Below, one piece after another: positions 30,099-42,159 of a stretch of 64,000 nt of DNA. Position 1 is the stretch's first letter. Each line of letters begins with the position of its first letter. The translations under genes and the position numbers were made by a program. The notes below the pieces were generated by a model. The model ran no database searches and had not been told where the DNA came from. It worked only from the letters and a program-made list of their open reading frames with translations. Source of the stretch: Stutzerimonas stutzeri (GTDB lineage Bacteria; Pseudomonadota; Gammaproteobacteria; Pseudomonadales; Pseudomonadaceae); assembly GCF_024448985.1 (NCBI RefSeq), contig NZ_JAMOII010000001.1:310001-374000 (forward strand), given 5' to 3'.

Positions 30099-33000
30099 AT
30101 GTTCAAAGCCGGTCAAGCCTTGCAGGGCGATTTCGCCAATCTGAAAGCCGCCGAATTCTTCCCCGCCATCAGCGCCAATTACAGCGTTGACGAGGCGGCC
30201 TACCTGAATGAGCTACTGCAGCTGGCCGACCCCGGCGATGAGGGCATCGAAGCCATCCGCCGTGAGGCGCGCAGCCTGATCGAGGCGGTGCGTGGTCGCG
30301 ACAATGCCGTCGACACCCTAGACGCGCTGCTGCGTCAGTACAGCCTGGATACCCACGAAGGGCTGATGCTGATGTGCCTGGCCGAGGCGCTGCTGCGTGT
30401 GCCGGATTCGGCCACCGCCGACGCGCTGATCCGCGACAAGCTCAACGCCGCCGAGTGGGAACGCCACTTGGGCCAGAGCGACAACGTGCTGGTTAACTTC
30501 GCCGCCTGGGGCCTGGTGATGACAGGCAAAGTCGTCGACCCGGCCAACACAGATGGCCGTCCTAAGAATGTCATTGGCCGCCTCATCAAACGCTCCGGCG
30601 AGCCGGTAATTCGCGCCGCGATGAACCAGGCGATGAAGCTGATGGGCAAGCAATTCGTCCTGGGTCGCACCATCTCCGAAGCGCTGAAGAACGGCCGCCC
30701 GGAGCGTGAAAAGGGCTACACCTATTCTTTCGACATGCTCGGCGAAGCGGCACTGACCGCCGAGGATGCTGCCAAGTACATGGCTGACTACCGTCAGGCC
30801 GTCAAAACCGTCGGTGCCGAGCCGCAGGTGGGTTCTGGTCCGCGTCCGTCGGTATCGATCAAGCTGTCGGCGCTGCATCCGCGTTACGAAGTGGCTCAGC
30901 GCGAGCGCGTGCTAACCGAATTGTTCGAAAGCGTACGAGAGCTGGCCATCCTGGCGCGCAAGCTCGATGTTGGTATCACCATTGACGCCGAAGAGGCCGA
31001 TCGCCTCGAGCTGTCGCTGGAACTCTACGAAAAGCTGATGCGTGACCCGGCGATTGCTGGCTGGGGTGAGTTCGGTCTGGTGATCCAGGCCTATTCCAAG
31101 CGCTGCCTGCCGGTGCTGGTCTGGCTGACCTTGCTAGGCAAGGAGCTCGGTGCGCGCATTCCGCTGCGTCTGGTCAAGGGCGCTTACTGGGATAGCGAGA
31201 TCAAGCAGTGCCAGGTCCAGGGGCTGGATGGCTATCCGGTCTACACCCGCAAGGAGGGTACCGACACCTCCTACCTGGCCTGCGCGCGTTACCTCTTGTC
31301 CGAGCACACCCGTGACGTGATTTATCCGCAGTTCGCCAGCCACAACGCGCATACCGTTAGCTGCATCCTGTCGATGGCTGGAGAGCTGAAGACGCCGCGC
31401 GAGTTCGAATTCCAGCGCCTGCATGGCATGGGCGACGCGCTCTACGACACGATCATCGAGAAGTACCGCAAGAATGTGCGCATCTACGCGCCGGTCGGTG
31501 CCCACAAGGATCTGCTGCCGTATCTGGTGCGGCGTCTGTTGGAAAACGGCGCCAACTCCTCGTTTGTCCACCAGCTGGTCGACCCGCGCGTGCCGGTGGA
31601 AACCCTGATCGGTCATCCGGTAACCCAGCTGCGTCAGTTCAAGACCTTCGGCAACCATCGCATTCCGCTGCCGCTGGCGCTGTACGGCAACCGGACCAAC
31701 TCGCAAGGCATCAACATGAACATTCAGACCCAGTGGAACGAGCTGTCCAGCGCCTATCAGGGCTTCCTTGATCGCCAATGGCAAGCGGCGCCGGTCATTG
31801 GCGGGCAGACGCTCACCGGCACGCCGAGCAAGGTGTATTGCCCGTATGACTTGGGTAAGGAAGTCGGTACCGCGCAGTTCGCCACGGCCGAGCAGGCCAA
31901 ACAGGCCATCGACGGCTTGGCTGCCTTCTGGCCGCGCTGGAATGCCACGCCGGTCGAGCAGCGCGCGCAGATTCTCGAGCGCCTTGGTGATCTCTTGGAA
32001 GCCAACCGCGCCGAGCTGATGGCCATGTGCACACTGGAAGCCGGCAAAACCCTGCAGGACGGCATCGACGAGGTGCGCGAAGCCGTCGACTTCTGCCGCT
32101 ATTACGCGCAGCAGGCGCGTCTGAAGCTGGGCCGCGAAGAGCTCAAGGGCCCGACCGGCGAGCGCAACGAGCTGTTCCATGAAGGCCGTGGCGTGTTCGT
32201 TTGCATCAGCCCCTGGAACTTCCCGCTGGCCATCTACCTCGGGCAGATCACCGCCGCGCTGGTCGCCGGCAACACCGTGCTGGCCAAGCCGGCCGAGCAG
32301 ACCAGCCTGATCGCCGCCCGCGCCCTCGATCTGATGTTCGAAGCCGGCCTGCCGAAAGAGGCCATCGCCTTCCTGCCGGGCGACGGTGCCACCCTCGGCG
32401 GCGTGTTCTGTCGTGATCCGCGTGTGGTCGGCGTGTGTTTCACCGGGTCTACCGACACGGCGCGGGTCATCAACCGTCAGTTGGCGGAGAAGGAGGGCGC
32501 CATCGCCACGCTGATCGCTGAAACCGGCGGCCAGAACGCGATGATCGTCGATTCCACTGCGCTGCCCGAGCAAGTGGTCAAGGATGCCGTGGGTTCGGCC
32601 TTCACCAGCGCCGGCCAGCGTTGCTCGGCACTGCGCGTGCTTTATGTGCAGCGCGATATTGCCGACCGTGTCATCGAACTGCTCAAGGGCGCCATGGCCG
32701 AGCTGAAAGTCGGTCCGACGCATCTGCGCGAAACCGACCTCGGCCCGGTAATCGATGCCGAGGCCCGTGATGGCCTGCTGGCGCATATTCAGCAGCTCAA
32801 GGCCGAAGGCAAGCTGATCGCCGAAGCCAAGCTGCCGGGCAGCCACAACGGCCATTTCGTCGCGCCGGTTGCGTTCGAGATTGGCGGGATCCACGAGTTG
32901 AAGAAGGAACACTTCGGTCCGGTGCTGCACGTGGTGCGTTTCGATGCGGCCGATCTGGAAAAGGTCGTTGCCGACATCAATGCCACCGGTTACGGCCTGA

Positions 33001-33260
33001 CCCTCGGCATACACAGTCGCAATGAAGAAACCGCGGCGCGCATCGAGGCCTTGGCGCGGATCGGCAACCTCTACGTCAACCGCAACCAGGTCGGCGCGGT
33101 GGTCGGCGTGCAGCCGTTCGGTGGCTGCGGCTTGTCCGGCACCGGTCCGAAGGCGGGCGGTCCGAGCTACTTGCTGCGCTTCGTCAACGAGCGCACCACA
33201 TCAACCAACACCACTGCCGTAGGCGGTAACGCGTCACTGCTGTCGCTCGGCGACGACTAA
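30099..33260 (+). CDS. putA: Bifunctional proline dehydrogenase / P5C dehydrogenase PutA
   Basis: 1053 aa enzyme oxidising proline to glutamate. The proline dehydrogenase barrel spans roughly residues 190-490, with SVKLSALHPRYE-like and RLVKGAYWDSEIK motifs. The aldehyde dehydrogenase domain spans roughly 530-1010, with catalytic Glu808 (IAETGGQNAM) and Cys842 (SAGQRCSALRVLY). The N-terminus lacks a ribbon-helix-helix DNA-binding domain, so this is the short, non-repressor type, consistent with control by PruR. RBS GAGAGGAG lies upstream of the ATG. Confidence 0.97.
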   Translation: MFKAGQALQGDFANLKAAEFFPAISANYSVDEAAYLNELLQLADPGDEGIEAIRREARSLIEAVRGRDNAVDTLDALLRQYSLDTHEGLMLMCLAEALLRVPDSATADALIRDKLNAAEWERHLGQSDNVLVNFAAWGLVMTGKVVDPANTDGRPKNVIGRLIKRSGEPVIRAAMNQAMKLMGKQFVLGRTISEALKNGRPEREKGYTYSFDMLGEAALTAEDAAKYMADYRQAVKTVGAEPQVGSGPRPSVSIKLSALHPRYEVAQRERVLTELFESVRELAILARKLDVGITIDAEEADRLELSLELYEKLMRDPAIAGWGEFGLVIQAYSKRCLPVLVWLTLLGKELGARIPLRLVKGAYWDSEIKQCQVQGLDGYPVYTRKEGTDTSYLACARYLLSEHTRDVIYPQFASHNAHTVSCILSMAGELKTPREFEFQRLHGMGDALYDTIIEKYRKNVRIYAPVGAHKDLLPYLVRRLLENGANSSFVHQLVDPRVPVETLIGHPVTQLRQFKTFGNHRIPLPLALYGNRTNSQGINMNIQTQWNELSSAYQGFLDRQWQAAPVIGGQTLTGTPSKVYCPYDLGKEVGTAQFATAEQAKQAIDGLAAFWPRWNATPVEQRAQILERLGDLLEANRAELMAMCTLEAGKTLQDGIDEVREAVDFCRYYAQQARLKLGREELKGPTGERNELFHEGRGVFVCISPWNFPLAIYLGQITAALVAGNTVLAKPAEQTSLIAARALDLMFEAGLPKEAIAFLPGDGATLGGVFCRDPRVVGVCFTGSTDTARVINRQLAEKEGAIATLIAETGGQNAMIVDSTALPEQVVKDAVGSAFTSAGQRCSALRVLYVQRDIADRVIELLKGAMAELKVGPTHLRETDLGPVIDAEARDGLLAHIQQLKAEGKLIAEAKLPGSHNGHFVAPVAFEIGGIHELKKEHFGPVLHVVRFDAADLEKVVADINATGYGLTLGIHSRNEETAARIEALARIGNLYVNRNQVGAVVGVQPFGGCGLSGTGPKAGGPSYLLRFVNERTTSTNTTAVGGNASLLSLGDD

Positions 33261-33555
33261 AAGTTTGGGAGTGCTACGGCAGGCCTGGTGCCTGCATTTG
33301 TCGCGAGGGCGCGCCTCTCACAGATGCGCACCTTGCCGCTTTCGTGCGAGGCCCGCCTCGGGGCGAAGCCTTTTGCTTCAAGCCGTCGCCTAGGTGACCG
33401 AATCACAACAACAGAACAGTTGGCGGATCGCTCTTCCGCCACTGATGGACCCGATTGGGGCCGTCGCCGGTGATGGCGCGAACCGCCATCGCCCTCTGCC
33501 AGATGGGATCGGGAATACCCTCGCGCCCATCAACAATAACTAACGAGGGAACAAG

Positions 33556-35040
33556 ATGAGCATCAGTACACCCACCCTAGTCACGTTCGTGATCTATATC
33601 GGCGCGATGCTGTTGATTGGCTTCGTCGCCTATCGCGCTACCAAGAACTTTGACGACTACATCCTCGGCGGCCGCAGTCTCGGCAGTTTCGTCACGGCCC
33701 TGTCGGCTGGCGCTTCGGACATGAGCGGTTGGCTGCTGATGGGCCTGCCAGGCGCGATTTTCGTCGCTGGCCTTTCAGAAAGCTGGATCGCAATCGGCCT
33801 GATCGCCGGGGCCTGGCTGAACTGGCTGTTCGTGGCCGGACGCCTGCGCGTGCACACCGAGCGCAACAACAACGCTCTGACGCTGCCGGATTATTTCTCG
33901 CACCGTTTCGAGGATGACAGCCGCATGCTGCGCATTTTCTCGGCGCTGGTGGTTCTGGTGTTCTTCACCATTTACTGCGCTTCGGGTGTGGTCGCTGGCG
34001 CGCGTTTGTTCGAGAGCAGTTTCGGTATCTCCTACGACGTCGCGCTGTGGGTCGGTGCCGCTGCGACCATCCTTTATGTGTTTATTGGCGGCTTCCTGGC
34101 GGTGAGCTGGACCGACACCGTGCAGGCCACGTTGATGATCTTCGCCCTGCTGATCACACCCGTGTTCGTGGTGCTGGCGCTGGGCGACATGGGCGCCGCG
34201 ATGGATACCATCGCCACCCAGAACCCGGCTGCCTTCGATATGTTTAGCGGCCTGTCCTTCGTTGCGATCATTTCTCTGTTGGCCTGGGGCCTGGGCTACT
34301 TCGGTCAGCCGCATATCCTGGTGCGCTTCATGGCAGCCGATTCGGTGAAATCCATCCCCAATGCCCGCCGTATCGGCATGGCCTGGATGATCCTGACCCT
34401 GGCGGGAGCCGTGGCGGTGGGCTTCTTCGGGATCGCCTATTTTGCAGGGCATCCTGAACTGGCCGGGCCCGTCAGCGAGAACGGCGAGCGCGTGTTCATG
34501 GAGCTGGTGAAGATTCTATTCAACCCCTGGGTCGCCGGCATCATCCTTTCCGGCGTACTGGCGGCAGTAATGAGTACCCTCAGTGCGCAATTGCTGGTGA
34601 GCTCCAGCGCCCTGACGCAAGACTTCTACAAGGCCATGCTGCGCAAGGACGCATCGCAGACCGAGCTGGTCTGGGTTGGCCGTGCGATGGTGCTGCTGAT
34701 CGCGTTCATCGCGCTGGGCATCGCGTCCAACCCGGACAGCAAGGTGCTGGGGCTGGTGTCGTATGCCTGGGCCGGCTTCGGCGCTGCGTTCGGTCCGGTA
34801 GTGCTGATTTCGCTGCTGTGGAAAGACATGACCCGCAATGGCGCGCTGGCCGGCATGATCGTTGGTGCTGTCACCGTGGTGGTGTGGAAGGAATTTATCG
34901 GCCTGGGGCTGTACGAGATCATTCCAGGGTTCATCCTCGCCAGCATCGCCGTCGTCGTCTTCAGCAAGATTGGCCAGGGCGCTTCGCCCAGCATGATCAA
35001 GCGGTTCGAAGAGGCAGCGAGCGAATACCACGGCCGCTGA
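33556..35040 (+). CDS. putP: Sodium/proline symporter PutP, copy 1
   Basis: 494 aa, a solute:sodium symporter family member with about 13 hydrophobic segments. N-terminal motifs ATKNFDDYILGGRSLGSFV and ALSAGASDMSGWLLMGLPGA are the family signature, as is YFGQPHILVRFMAA. It imports proline for PutA, encoded 295 bases upstream. A strong terminator follows. A second gene of identical length and very similar sequence lies about 0.6 kb downstream. Confidence 0.95.
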   Translation: MSISTPTLVTFVIYIGAMLLIGFVAYRATKNFDDYILGGRSLGSFVTALSAGASDMSGWLLMGLPGAIFVAGLSESWIAIGLIAGAWLNWLFVAGRLRVHTERNNNALTLPDYFSHRFEDDSRMLRIFSALVVLVFFTIYCASGVVAGARLFESSFGISYDVALWVGAAATILYVFIGGFLAVSWTDTVQATLMIFALLITPVFVVLALGDMGAAMDTIATQNPAAFDMFSGLSFVAIISLLAWGLGYFGQPHILVRFMAADSVKSIPNARRIGMAWMILTLAGAVAVGFFGIAYFAGHPELAGPVSENGERVFMELVKILFNPWVAGIILSGVLAAVMSTLSAQLLVSSSALTQDFYKAMLRKDASQTELVWVGRAMVLLIAFIALGIASNPDSKVLGLVSYAWAGFGAAFGPVVLISLLWKDMTRNGALAGMIVGAVTVVVWKEFIGLGLYEIIPGFILASIAVVVFSKIGQGASPSMIKRFEEAASEYHGR

Positions 35041-35060
35041 TTCAAGGTCGTTGAAAAGAC

Positions 35061-35099
35061 AAACCCCGCTGTCGTTCACCGGCAGCGGGGTTTCTTTTT
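35061..35099 (+). terminator. Rho-independent terminator of putP copy 1
   Basis: AAACCCCGCTG (35061-35071) pairs with CAGCGGGGTTT (35083-35093), followed by TCTTTTTG. It begins 20 bases after the putP stop. Confidence 0.88.
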
Positions 35100-35122
35100 G
35101 TCGGGACGCCGGCTGGGCTCGT

Positions 35123-35347
35123 TCAGTCGTCGGCGATAAGGTTCTCGCGATCATCCTTGGCGCCTGCCGCTATCAGGTGTTCGGCCTGGTCTTCGGTGAC
35201 ATGCGTGCTGGCACCGTCGATATGCGCGACCGACATGCGCGCGGCGGGATCGGTGCCGACTCGCACATCCATTATCGCGCTGCGGTAGGTGGTGCCCTGA
35301 ATGACGGCAGAGCAGGTGCCGGTCGGGATATCGAGAGTGACTGTCAT
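35123..35347 (-). CDS. Small conserved protein, DUF3203-like
   Basis: 74 aa, acidic, soluble. It begins MTVTLDIPTGTCSAVIQGTT and ends HLIAAGAKDDRENLIADD. The layout, with a central AHIDGA and a terminal 'dhLIAAGAxDxR' segment, recalls the Pseudomonas DUF3203 family, but this is from memory of the family form. The RBS on the minus strand is GGAGG (upstream of the ATG, in the reverse complement of tgcctcc-like bases at 35350-35358). It is inserted between the two putP copies in the opposite orientation. Confidence 0.6.
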   Translation of the reverse strand: MTVTLDIPTGTCSAVIQGTTYRSAIMDVRVGTDPAARMSVAHIDGASTHVTEDQAEHLIAAGAKDDRENLIADD

Positions 35348-35658
35348 GGCAAGCCTCCGAAACGCTTTCGATGGAGCCGCAGCACGAGCGCGGCTGTTGC
35401 AAGTGAGACAGTGCCGGGCGCGATCCGTTTTGCACGACGGGTCGCGTGTTGGGCTGACCGGCATGAAATCGGCCTGCCAGAGTCGGCTTGAAGCCGACTG
35501 GTCGGTAATTGTCGATACCGCCTGGTCACAAGCGCGGACGGCGCCGAAACGCTATGCTTTCGGCCTGTCGACCATCCGTTTACCAGCGCCGCGCAGCCTA
35601 GCGCTTGCGCTTCGTCAGTGGAGACGGGGGACAACCTCCGCAGCACAAGGAAATAACA
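35348..35658. other. Intergenic region upstream of putP copy 2
   Basis: 311 bases holding the promoters of the small minus-strand gene and of putP copy 2. I recognise no operator or repeat, and nothing that looks like the region upstream of putP copy 1. Confidence 0.5.
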
Positions 35659-37143
35659 ATGAATGTGAGCACCCCAACACTGATCACTTTCGTGATCTAT
35701 ATCTTGGCGATGATCCTCATCGGCTTCATCGCCTATCGCGCAACCAAGAATTTTGACGACTACATCCTCGGTGGCCGTAGCCTCGGCAGCTTCGTCACAG
35801 CGCTGTCGGCGGGCGCTTCGGACATGAGCGGTTGGTTGCTGCTGGGCCTGCCCGGCGCGATTTTCGTTGCTGGTCTGTCCGAGAGCTGGATCGCTATCGG
35901 CCTGATCGCCGGTGCCTGGCTCAATTGGCTTTTCGTTGCCGGCCGGTTGCGCGTGCATACCGAGCACAATCACAACGCGCTGACGCTGCCGGATTACTTC
36001 TCGCACCGCTTCGAGGACACCAGTCGACTGTTGCGGATTTTCTCCGCGCTGGTGATTTTGGTGTTCTTCACCATCTATTGCGCTTCGGGTGTGGTCGCTG
36101 GCGCGCGCCTGTTCGAGTCGACGTTCGGCATGTCCTACGGTACGGCGTTGTGGGTGGGCGCTGCGGCGACGATTCTCTATGTGTTCATTGGTGGCTTCCT
36201 CGCCGTGAGCTGGACCGACACCGTGCAGGCGACGCTGATGATCTTCGCGCTGCTGATTACGCCGGTGTTCGTCATCTTCGCCCTCGGTGATGTGGGCGCA
36301 GCCATGGACACCATTGCCGCGCAGGATCCATCGAACTTCGACATGTTCAAGGGCCTGTCCTTCATCGCGATCATCTCACTGCTCGGCTGGGGGCTGGGTT
36401 ACTTCGGCCAGCCGCATATTCTGGTGCGTTTCATGGCCGCCGACTCGGTGAAGACCATCCCCAACGCCCGCCGCATCGGCATGACTTGGATGATTCTGAC
36501 CCTGGTCGGCGCGGTGGCGGTAGGCTTCCTCGGGATTGCCTACTTCGCGGACAACCCGGCGCTAGCGGGTGCGGTGACCGAGAACGGTGAGCGAGTCTTT
36601 CTTGAGCTGGTGAAAATCCTGTTCAACCCCTGGGTCGCGGGCATCATCCTTTCTGGCGTGCTGGCGGCGGTGATGAGCACGCTCAGTGCACAGCTGCTGG
36701 TTAGCTCCAGCGCCCTGACACAGGATTTCTACAAGGCATTCCTGCGCAAAGGCGCGTCGCAAACCGAGTTAGTCTGGGTCGGTCGCGCCATGGTGCTGTT
36801 GATCGCGCTCATCGCCATCGGTATCGCGTCCAACCCGGAGAGCAAAGTCCTCGGCTTGGTTTCCTACGCCTGGGCTGGCTTCGGCGCTGCCTTTGGACCG
36901 GTCGTGCTGATCTCGTTGCTGTGGAAGCGCATGACTCGCAACGGCGCGCTGGTCGGCATGCTGGTAGGGGCGATCACCGTGGTCGTCTGGAAGGAATTCA
37001 TCGGTCTGGGGCTGTACGAGATCATTCCTGGTTTCATCCTTGCGAGCATTGCCATCTATGTCGTGAGCCTGATGGGCAAGGAGCCGGCTGCTTCCATTCA
37101 GCAGCGCTTCGAAACGGCTGACGCGGAATACCGTGCAGGTTGA
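35659..37143 (+). CDS. putP: Sodium/proline symporter PutP, copy 2
   Basis: 494 aa, the same length as copy 1. Long runs are identical between the two (for example YRATKNFDDYILGGRSLGSF, YFGQPHILVRFMAADSVK and the segment around GIILSGVLAAVMSTLSAQ). Differences cluster at loops and at the C-terminus (IYVVSLMGKEPAASIQQRFE versus the copy 1 tail). The start MNVSTPTLITFVIY is chosen by alignment with copy 1; the frame remains open upstream. It is followed by its own terminator, so the copies are separate transcription units. Confidence 0.93.
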   Translation: MNVSTPTLITFVIYILAMILIGFIAYRATKNFDDYILGGRSLGSFVTALSAGASDMSGWLLLGLPGAIFVAGLSESWIAIGLIAGAWLNWLFVAGRLRVHTEHNHNALTLPDYFSHRFEDTSRLLRIFSALVILVFFTIYCASGVVAGARLFESTFGMSYGTALWVGAAATILYVFIGGFLAVSWTDTVQATLMIFALLITPVFVIFALGDVGAAMDTIAAQDPSNFDMFKGLSFIAIISLLGWGLGYFGQPHILVRFMAADSVKTIPNARRIGMTWMILTLVGAVAVGFLGIAYFADNPALAGAVTENGERVFLELVKILFNPWVAGIILSGVLAAVMSTLSAQLLVSSSALTQDFYKAFLRKGASQTELVWVGRAMVLLIALIAIGIASNPESKVLGLVSYAWAGFGAAFGPVVLISLLWKRMTRNGALVGMLVGAITVVVWKEFIGLGLYEIIPGFILASIAIYVVSLMGKEPAASIQQRFETADAEYRAG

Positions 37144-37207
37144 CCAAGGCCGTGGGCGCCTAGCCCGCCACGAGCGTTACCCCGTCTCCTGAACTGGCGA
37201 CGCACAC

Positions 37208-37236
37208 AAAACCCCGGGCTCGCTCCCGGGGTTTTT
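37208..37236 (+). terminator. Rho-independent terminator of putP copy 2
   Basis: AAAACCCCGGG (37208-37218) and CCCGGGGTTTT (37225-37235) form an 11-bp stem with loop CTCGCT and a T tail. Confidence 0.9.
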
Positions 37237-37308
37237 CGTTTCGGACCGATCACAACCGCAGTCAGCGTGCAGCACACGCCGTTATTAGCGTTCGAACAAA
37301 TGCTTAAT

Positions 37309-37323
37309 TGTTACGATATAACA
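37309..37323. promoter_or_regulatory. Zur-box-like palindrome upstream of the ZnuD-like gene
   Basis: TGTTACGATATAACA has perfect 5-base arms (TGTTA/TAACA) and differs at two central positions from the Zur consensus form TGTTATAATATAACA. It lies 90 bases upstream of a receptor gene with a His-rich metal loop, which fits zinc-responsive repression. Confidence 0.65.
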
Positions 37324-37413
37324 TGATAGATTCTCCGCCCGCTCAGGAAGCTAGTTCCTGCATTGCCACTGTCCGGCGGCCTTGGAAGGCACCGCCACAT
37401 TCTGGAGAGTCGT

Positions 37414-39474
<2,061 letters not shown>

Positions 39475-39482
39475 GGCGCTCA

Positions 39483-39510
39483 CGGCGGGCAATGTCATCA
39501 TTGCCCGCCG
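39483..39510. terminator. Perfect 12-bp hairpin after the ZnuD-like gene
   Basis: CGGCGGGCAATG and CATTGCCCGCCG pair exactly around a TCAT loop, 9 bases after the stop codon. No T tract follows, so it may act as a transcript-stabilising or factor-dependent element rather than a classic terminator. Confidence 0.55.
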
Positions 39511-39748
39511 ACTCGCTCGCGCATGTCAGCTTGAATCTCACCCTGATACCGGTCCCGTTGTCGTTATAAGCGCGCCGGCAGTCGAGATATTCCCAATACG
39601 ACTCACCGGTCGTCTCCTCGGCATTTCTTGCATTTGACAGGTCCAAGCTTTCTGCCACGTTTAGTCGAAGTGCGCGTAGTGCTTCGCTTGGCAGTTCTGG
39701 CAAAAGCTCGCATCAATAGAACAAAAACAATAATTCAGGAGACTTCCC

Positions 39749-41155
39749 ATGCTTCCAAGCAAGTTGGCTTCAGCCTGCGCACGCGCCATTGCCGGCGTGA
39801 TGCTGGTGGGTACGATCGGGATCGCCGCCGATGTCCAGGCCCGGTCGAAACCCATCAAACCACCGGTGTCCCACAGCGAATCACGTGAGCAGGATTCGCG
39901 CACCTTTGTTCCGATCGTATCGCCGCTGGCGGCGTTTCCGGGGCTACCGAGCGAGCGCTGGACCGGCGTCTACCAGGGCTCGTCCTACCAGATCGAAGTT
40001 CCGCCGAACTGGAACGGCATGCTCGTCATGTACGCCCATGGCTATCGTGGCACTGAACCGGAACTCACCGTCGGGCCACCACCGATTCGCCCATGGCTGC
40101 TGCAACAGGGCTACGCCTGGGCGGCATCCAGCTACAGCAAGAACTACTACGATGTGCGCGCCGGCGTTGAAGACACCAACGCGCTGGCGCTGGCCTTCAG
40201 CAGCCTGACCGGCAAGCCGCAGCCGACCAAGACCTACATCACCGGGCATTCCATGGGCGGCCATGTGGCCGCGGCGGCGGTTGAAGCCGAGACCTATGCA
40301 ACGGCCAACAATCGGGTCCGCTATAACGGCTCGGTGCCCATGTGTGGCGTGACCGGCGATGTCTATCAATTCGAATACCTGATGCACTTCACCCTGGCTG
40401 CGCAGCATTTGGCGGGGCAGGGCCCGACCACGTTCCCGGCGACGGACTTCCAGGCGAAGTTACCGCAGATCATCGGCGCCCTCTGGAATACCTACCCGAC
40501 CGAGCCATCGGCTCAAGGACTCAAGCTCGAAGGTATCGTGCGCGAACTCAGCGGCGGCGAGCGCCCCATCTTCGCCGAAGGCTTCCGCACCAGCCTGCAA
40601 AGCGTCGTACTGGGGACCGGCGGCCGGGATGGCTCGGTAGACGGAATTCTCGCCGACTCGCTAACTGGCAACCTCGCCACCCGTTATCAGTTCGATACGA
40701 ACAAGGCGATGTCCCGCGAAGAACGCGAATTCAACGACTCGATCATCCGCGTGATCGGCCATCCCCCAGCCAACAGCATCCGCCCGGATGGCCTGCGCTG
40801 GATCCCGGTGGTTAACGGCCAGTTCAACGTCCCGGTGGTCAGCATCCACACCCTGGGCGACCTGTACGTACCGTTCAAACACCAACAAATCTACCGCCGC
40901 AACGCCGAAGCCAATGGCAACGGCAACCTGCTGGTGCAACGCGCCATTCGTGCGCCCAGCCACTGCGACTTCACCTATCAGGAACAGGTCGAAGCCATGG
41001 CGGCGATGCTGCAATGGGAACAGCAGGGCATCAAACCGGCTGGGGACGATGTGATCAACCCACGAGTCGTAGCGAACCCCGCCTATGGCTGCAAGTTCAC
41101 GCGTAACGATGGCACTCAGAACCGGACGTCCCTCCCGGCTTGCCCGGAGATTTGA
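39749..41155 (+). CDS. Secreted alpha/beta hydrolase
   Basis: 468 aa with a signal peptide (residues about 1-31, ending ADVQA). The alpha/beta-hydrolase nucleophile elbow is GHSMGG with Ser168. The oxyanion region MLVMYAHGYRG precedes it, and a late His (RAPSHCDFTYQEQ) is the likely catalytic base. ASSYSKNYYDVRAGVEDTN is a segment often seen in extracellular esterase/tannase-like or polyester-hydrolysing proteins. The substrate is unknown. A hairpin terminator follows the gene. Confidence 0.8.
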   Translation: MLPSKLASACARAIAGVMLVGTIGIAADVQARSKPIKPPVSHSESREQDSRTFVPIVSPLAAFPGLPSERWTGVYQGSSYQIEVPPNWNGMLVMYAHGYRGTEPELTVGPPPIRPWLLQQGYAWAASSYSKNYYDVRAGVEDTNALALAFSSLTGKPQPTKTYITGHSMGGHVAAAAVEAETYATANNRVRYNGSVPMCGVTGDVYQFEYLMHFTLAAQHLAGQGPTTFPATDFQAKLPQIIGALWNTYPTEPSAQGLKLEGIVRELSGGERPIFAEGFRTSLQSVVLGTGGRDGSVDGILADSLTGNLATRYQFDTNKAMSREEREFNDSIIRVIGHPPANSIRPDGLRWIPVVNGQFNVPVVSIHTLGDLYVPFKHQQIYRRNAEANGNGNLLVQRAIRAPSHCDFTYQEQVEAMAAMLQWEQQGIKPAGDDVINPRVVANPAYGCKFTRNDGTQNRTSLPACPEI

Positions 41156-41174
41156 AACATCAGCGCCTAAGGAG

Positions 41175-41201
41175 AAAAGCCCTGCACCTGCAGGGCTTTT
41201 T
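41175..41201 (+). terminator. Rho-independent terminator after the secreted hydrolase
   Basis: AAAAGCCCTGCA (41175-41186) and TGCAGGGCTTTT (41189-41200) form a 12-bp stem followed by T residues. The stem core is the same as that of the terminator next to tRNA-Gly at 47413. Confidence 0.85.
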
Positions 41202-41219
41202 ATTATCCGAATAGCCCGC

Positions 41220-41687
41220 TCAGGCTTTGTTTGGTGACGAGCCACCGTGCAGGCTCGCATTGCCCCAGCTGCGTAGCGTGTTCTGCTTGATGCTCGTTAT
41301 TCTCCAGTCTCCCTCCATGTCCTCGAAGCCGAACTCATAGCTTCCGCACGAGTGAAAGAAGTCCTCGTCCGAGCCGGCAGGATCAAAGCGAAGGATTAGG
41401 TAGTTGCATCGCGCGCTGACGACGCGCTCATCCACGCCGCCAGTGATTAGTAGATTGGAGAAACTGTGATGCTTGGCCAGCCGATCAACCGCGCTTTGCC
41501 TGCGGCTGACGAAGTCTGGGCCGCTCATGGTGGTGGGCTGTTCCCGGCCTGAGGATGAATAGTCCACCGCGACTTGAGACGCAAGGCAGTCGACCATCGC
41601 CAACCAGTCCCGGTTATCGAAAGATAGGAAGAACCGGCAGAGCCGGTCGTTTATCTGCATGAACACGGTCGGGTCTACTGTTTTCAA
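41220..41687 (-). CDS. SnoaL/NTF2-like domain protein
   Basis: 155 aa with an NTF2-like cone-fold pattern: INDRLCRFFLSFDNRDWLAM, CLASQVAVDYSSSG, then a C-terminal YEFGFEDMEGDWRITSIKQN strand pair. This is the layout of SnoaL_4-type proteins, which include polyketide cyclases and many uncharacterised enzymes. No neighbour suggests a pathway. It opens the mixed-orientation accessory block. Confidence 0.7.
   Translation of the reverse strand: MKTVDPTVFMQINDRLCRFFLSFDNRDWLAMVDCLASQVAVDYSSSGREQPTTMSGPDFVSRRQSAVDRLAKHHSFSNLLITGGVDERVVSARCNYLILRFDPAGSDEDFFHSCGSYEFGFEDMEGDWRITSIKQNTLRSWGNASLHGGSSPNKA

Positions 41688-42146
<459 letters not shown>

Positions 42147-42159
<13 letters not shown>

Noticed and set aside
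31134-33014. 626-aa minus-strand frame inside putA
   Set aside because: It is antisense to the aldehyde dehydrogenase part of putA; long antisense frames are expected in G+C-rich coding sequence.
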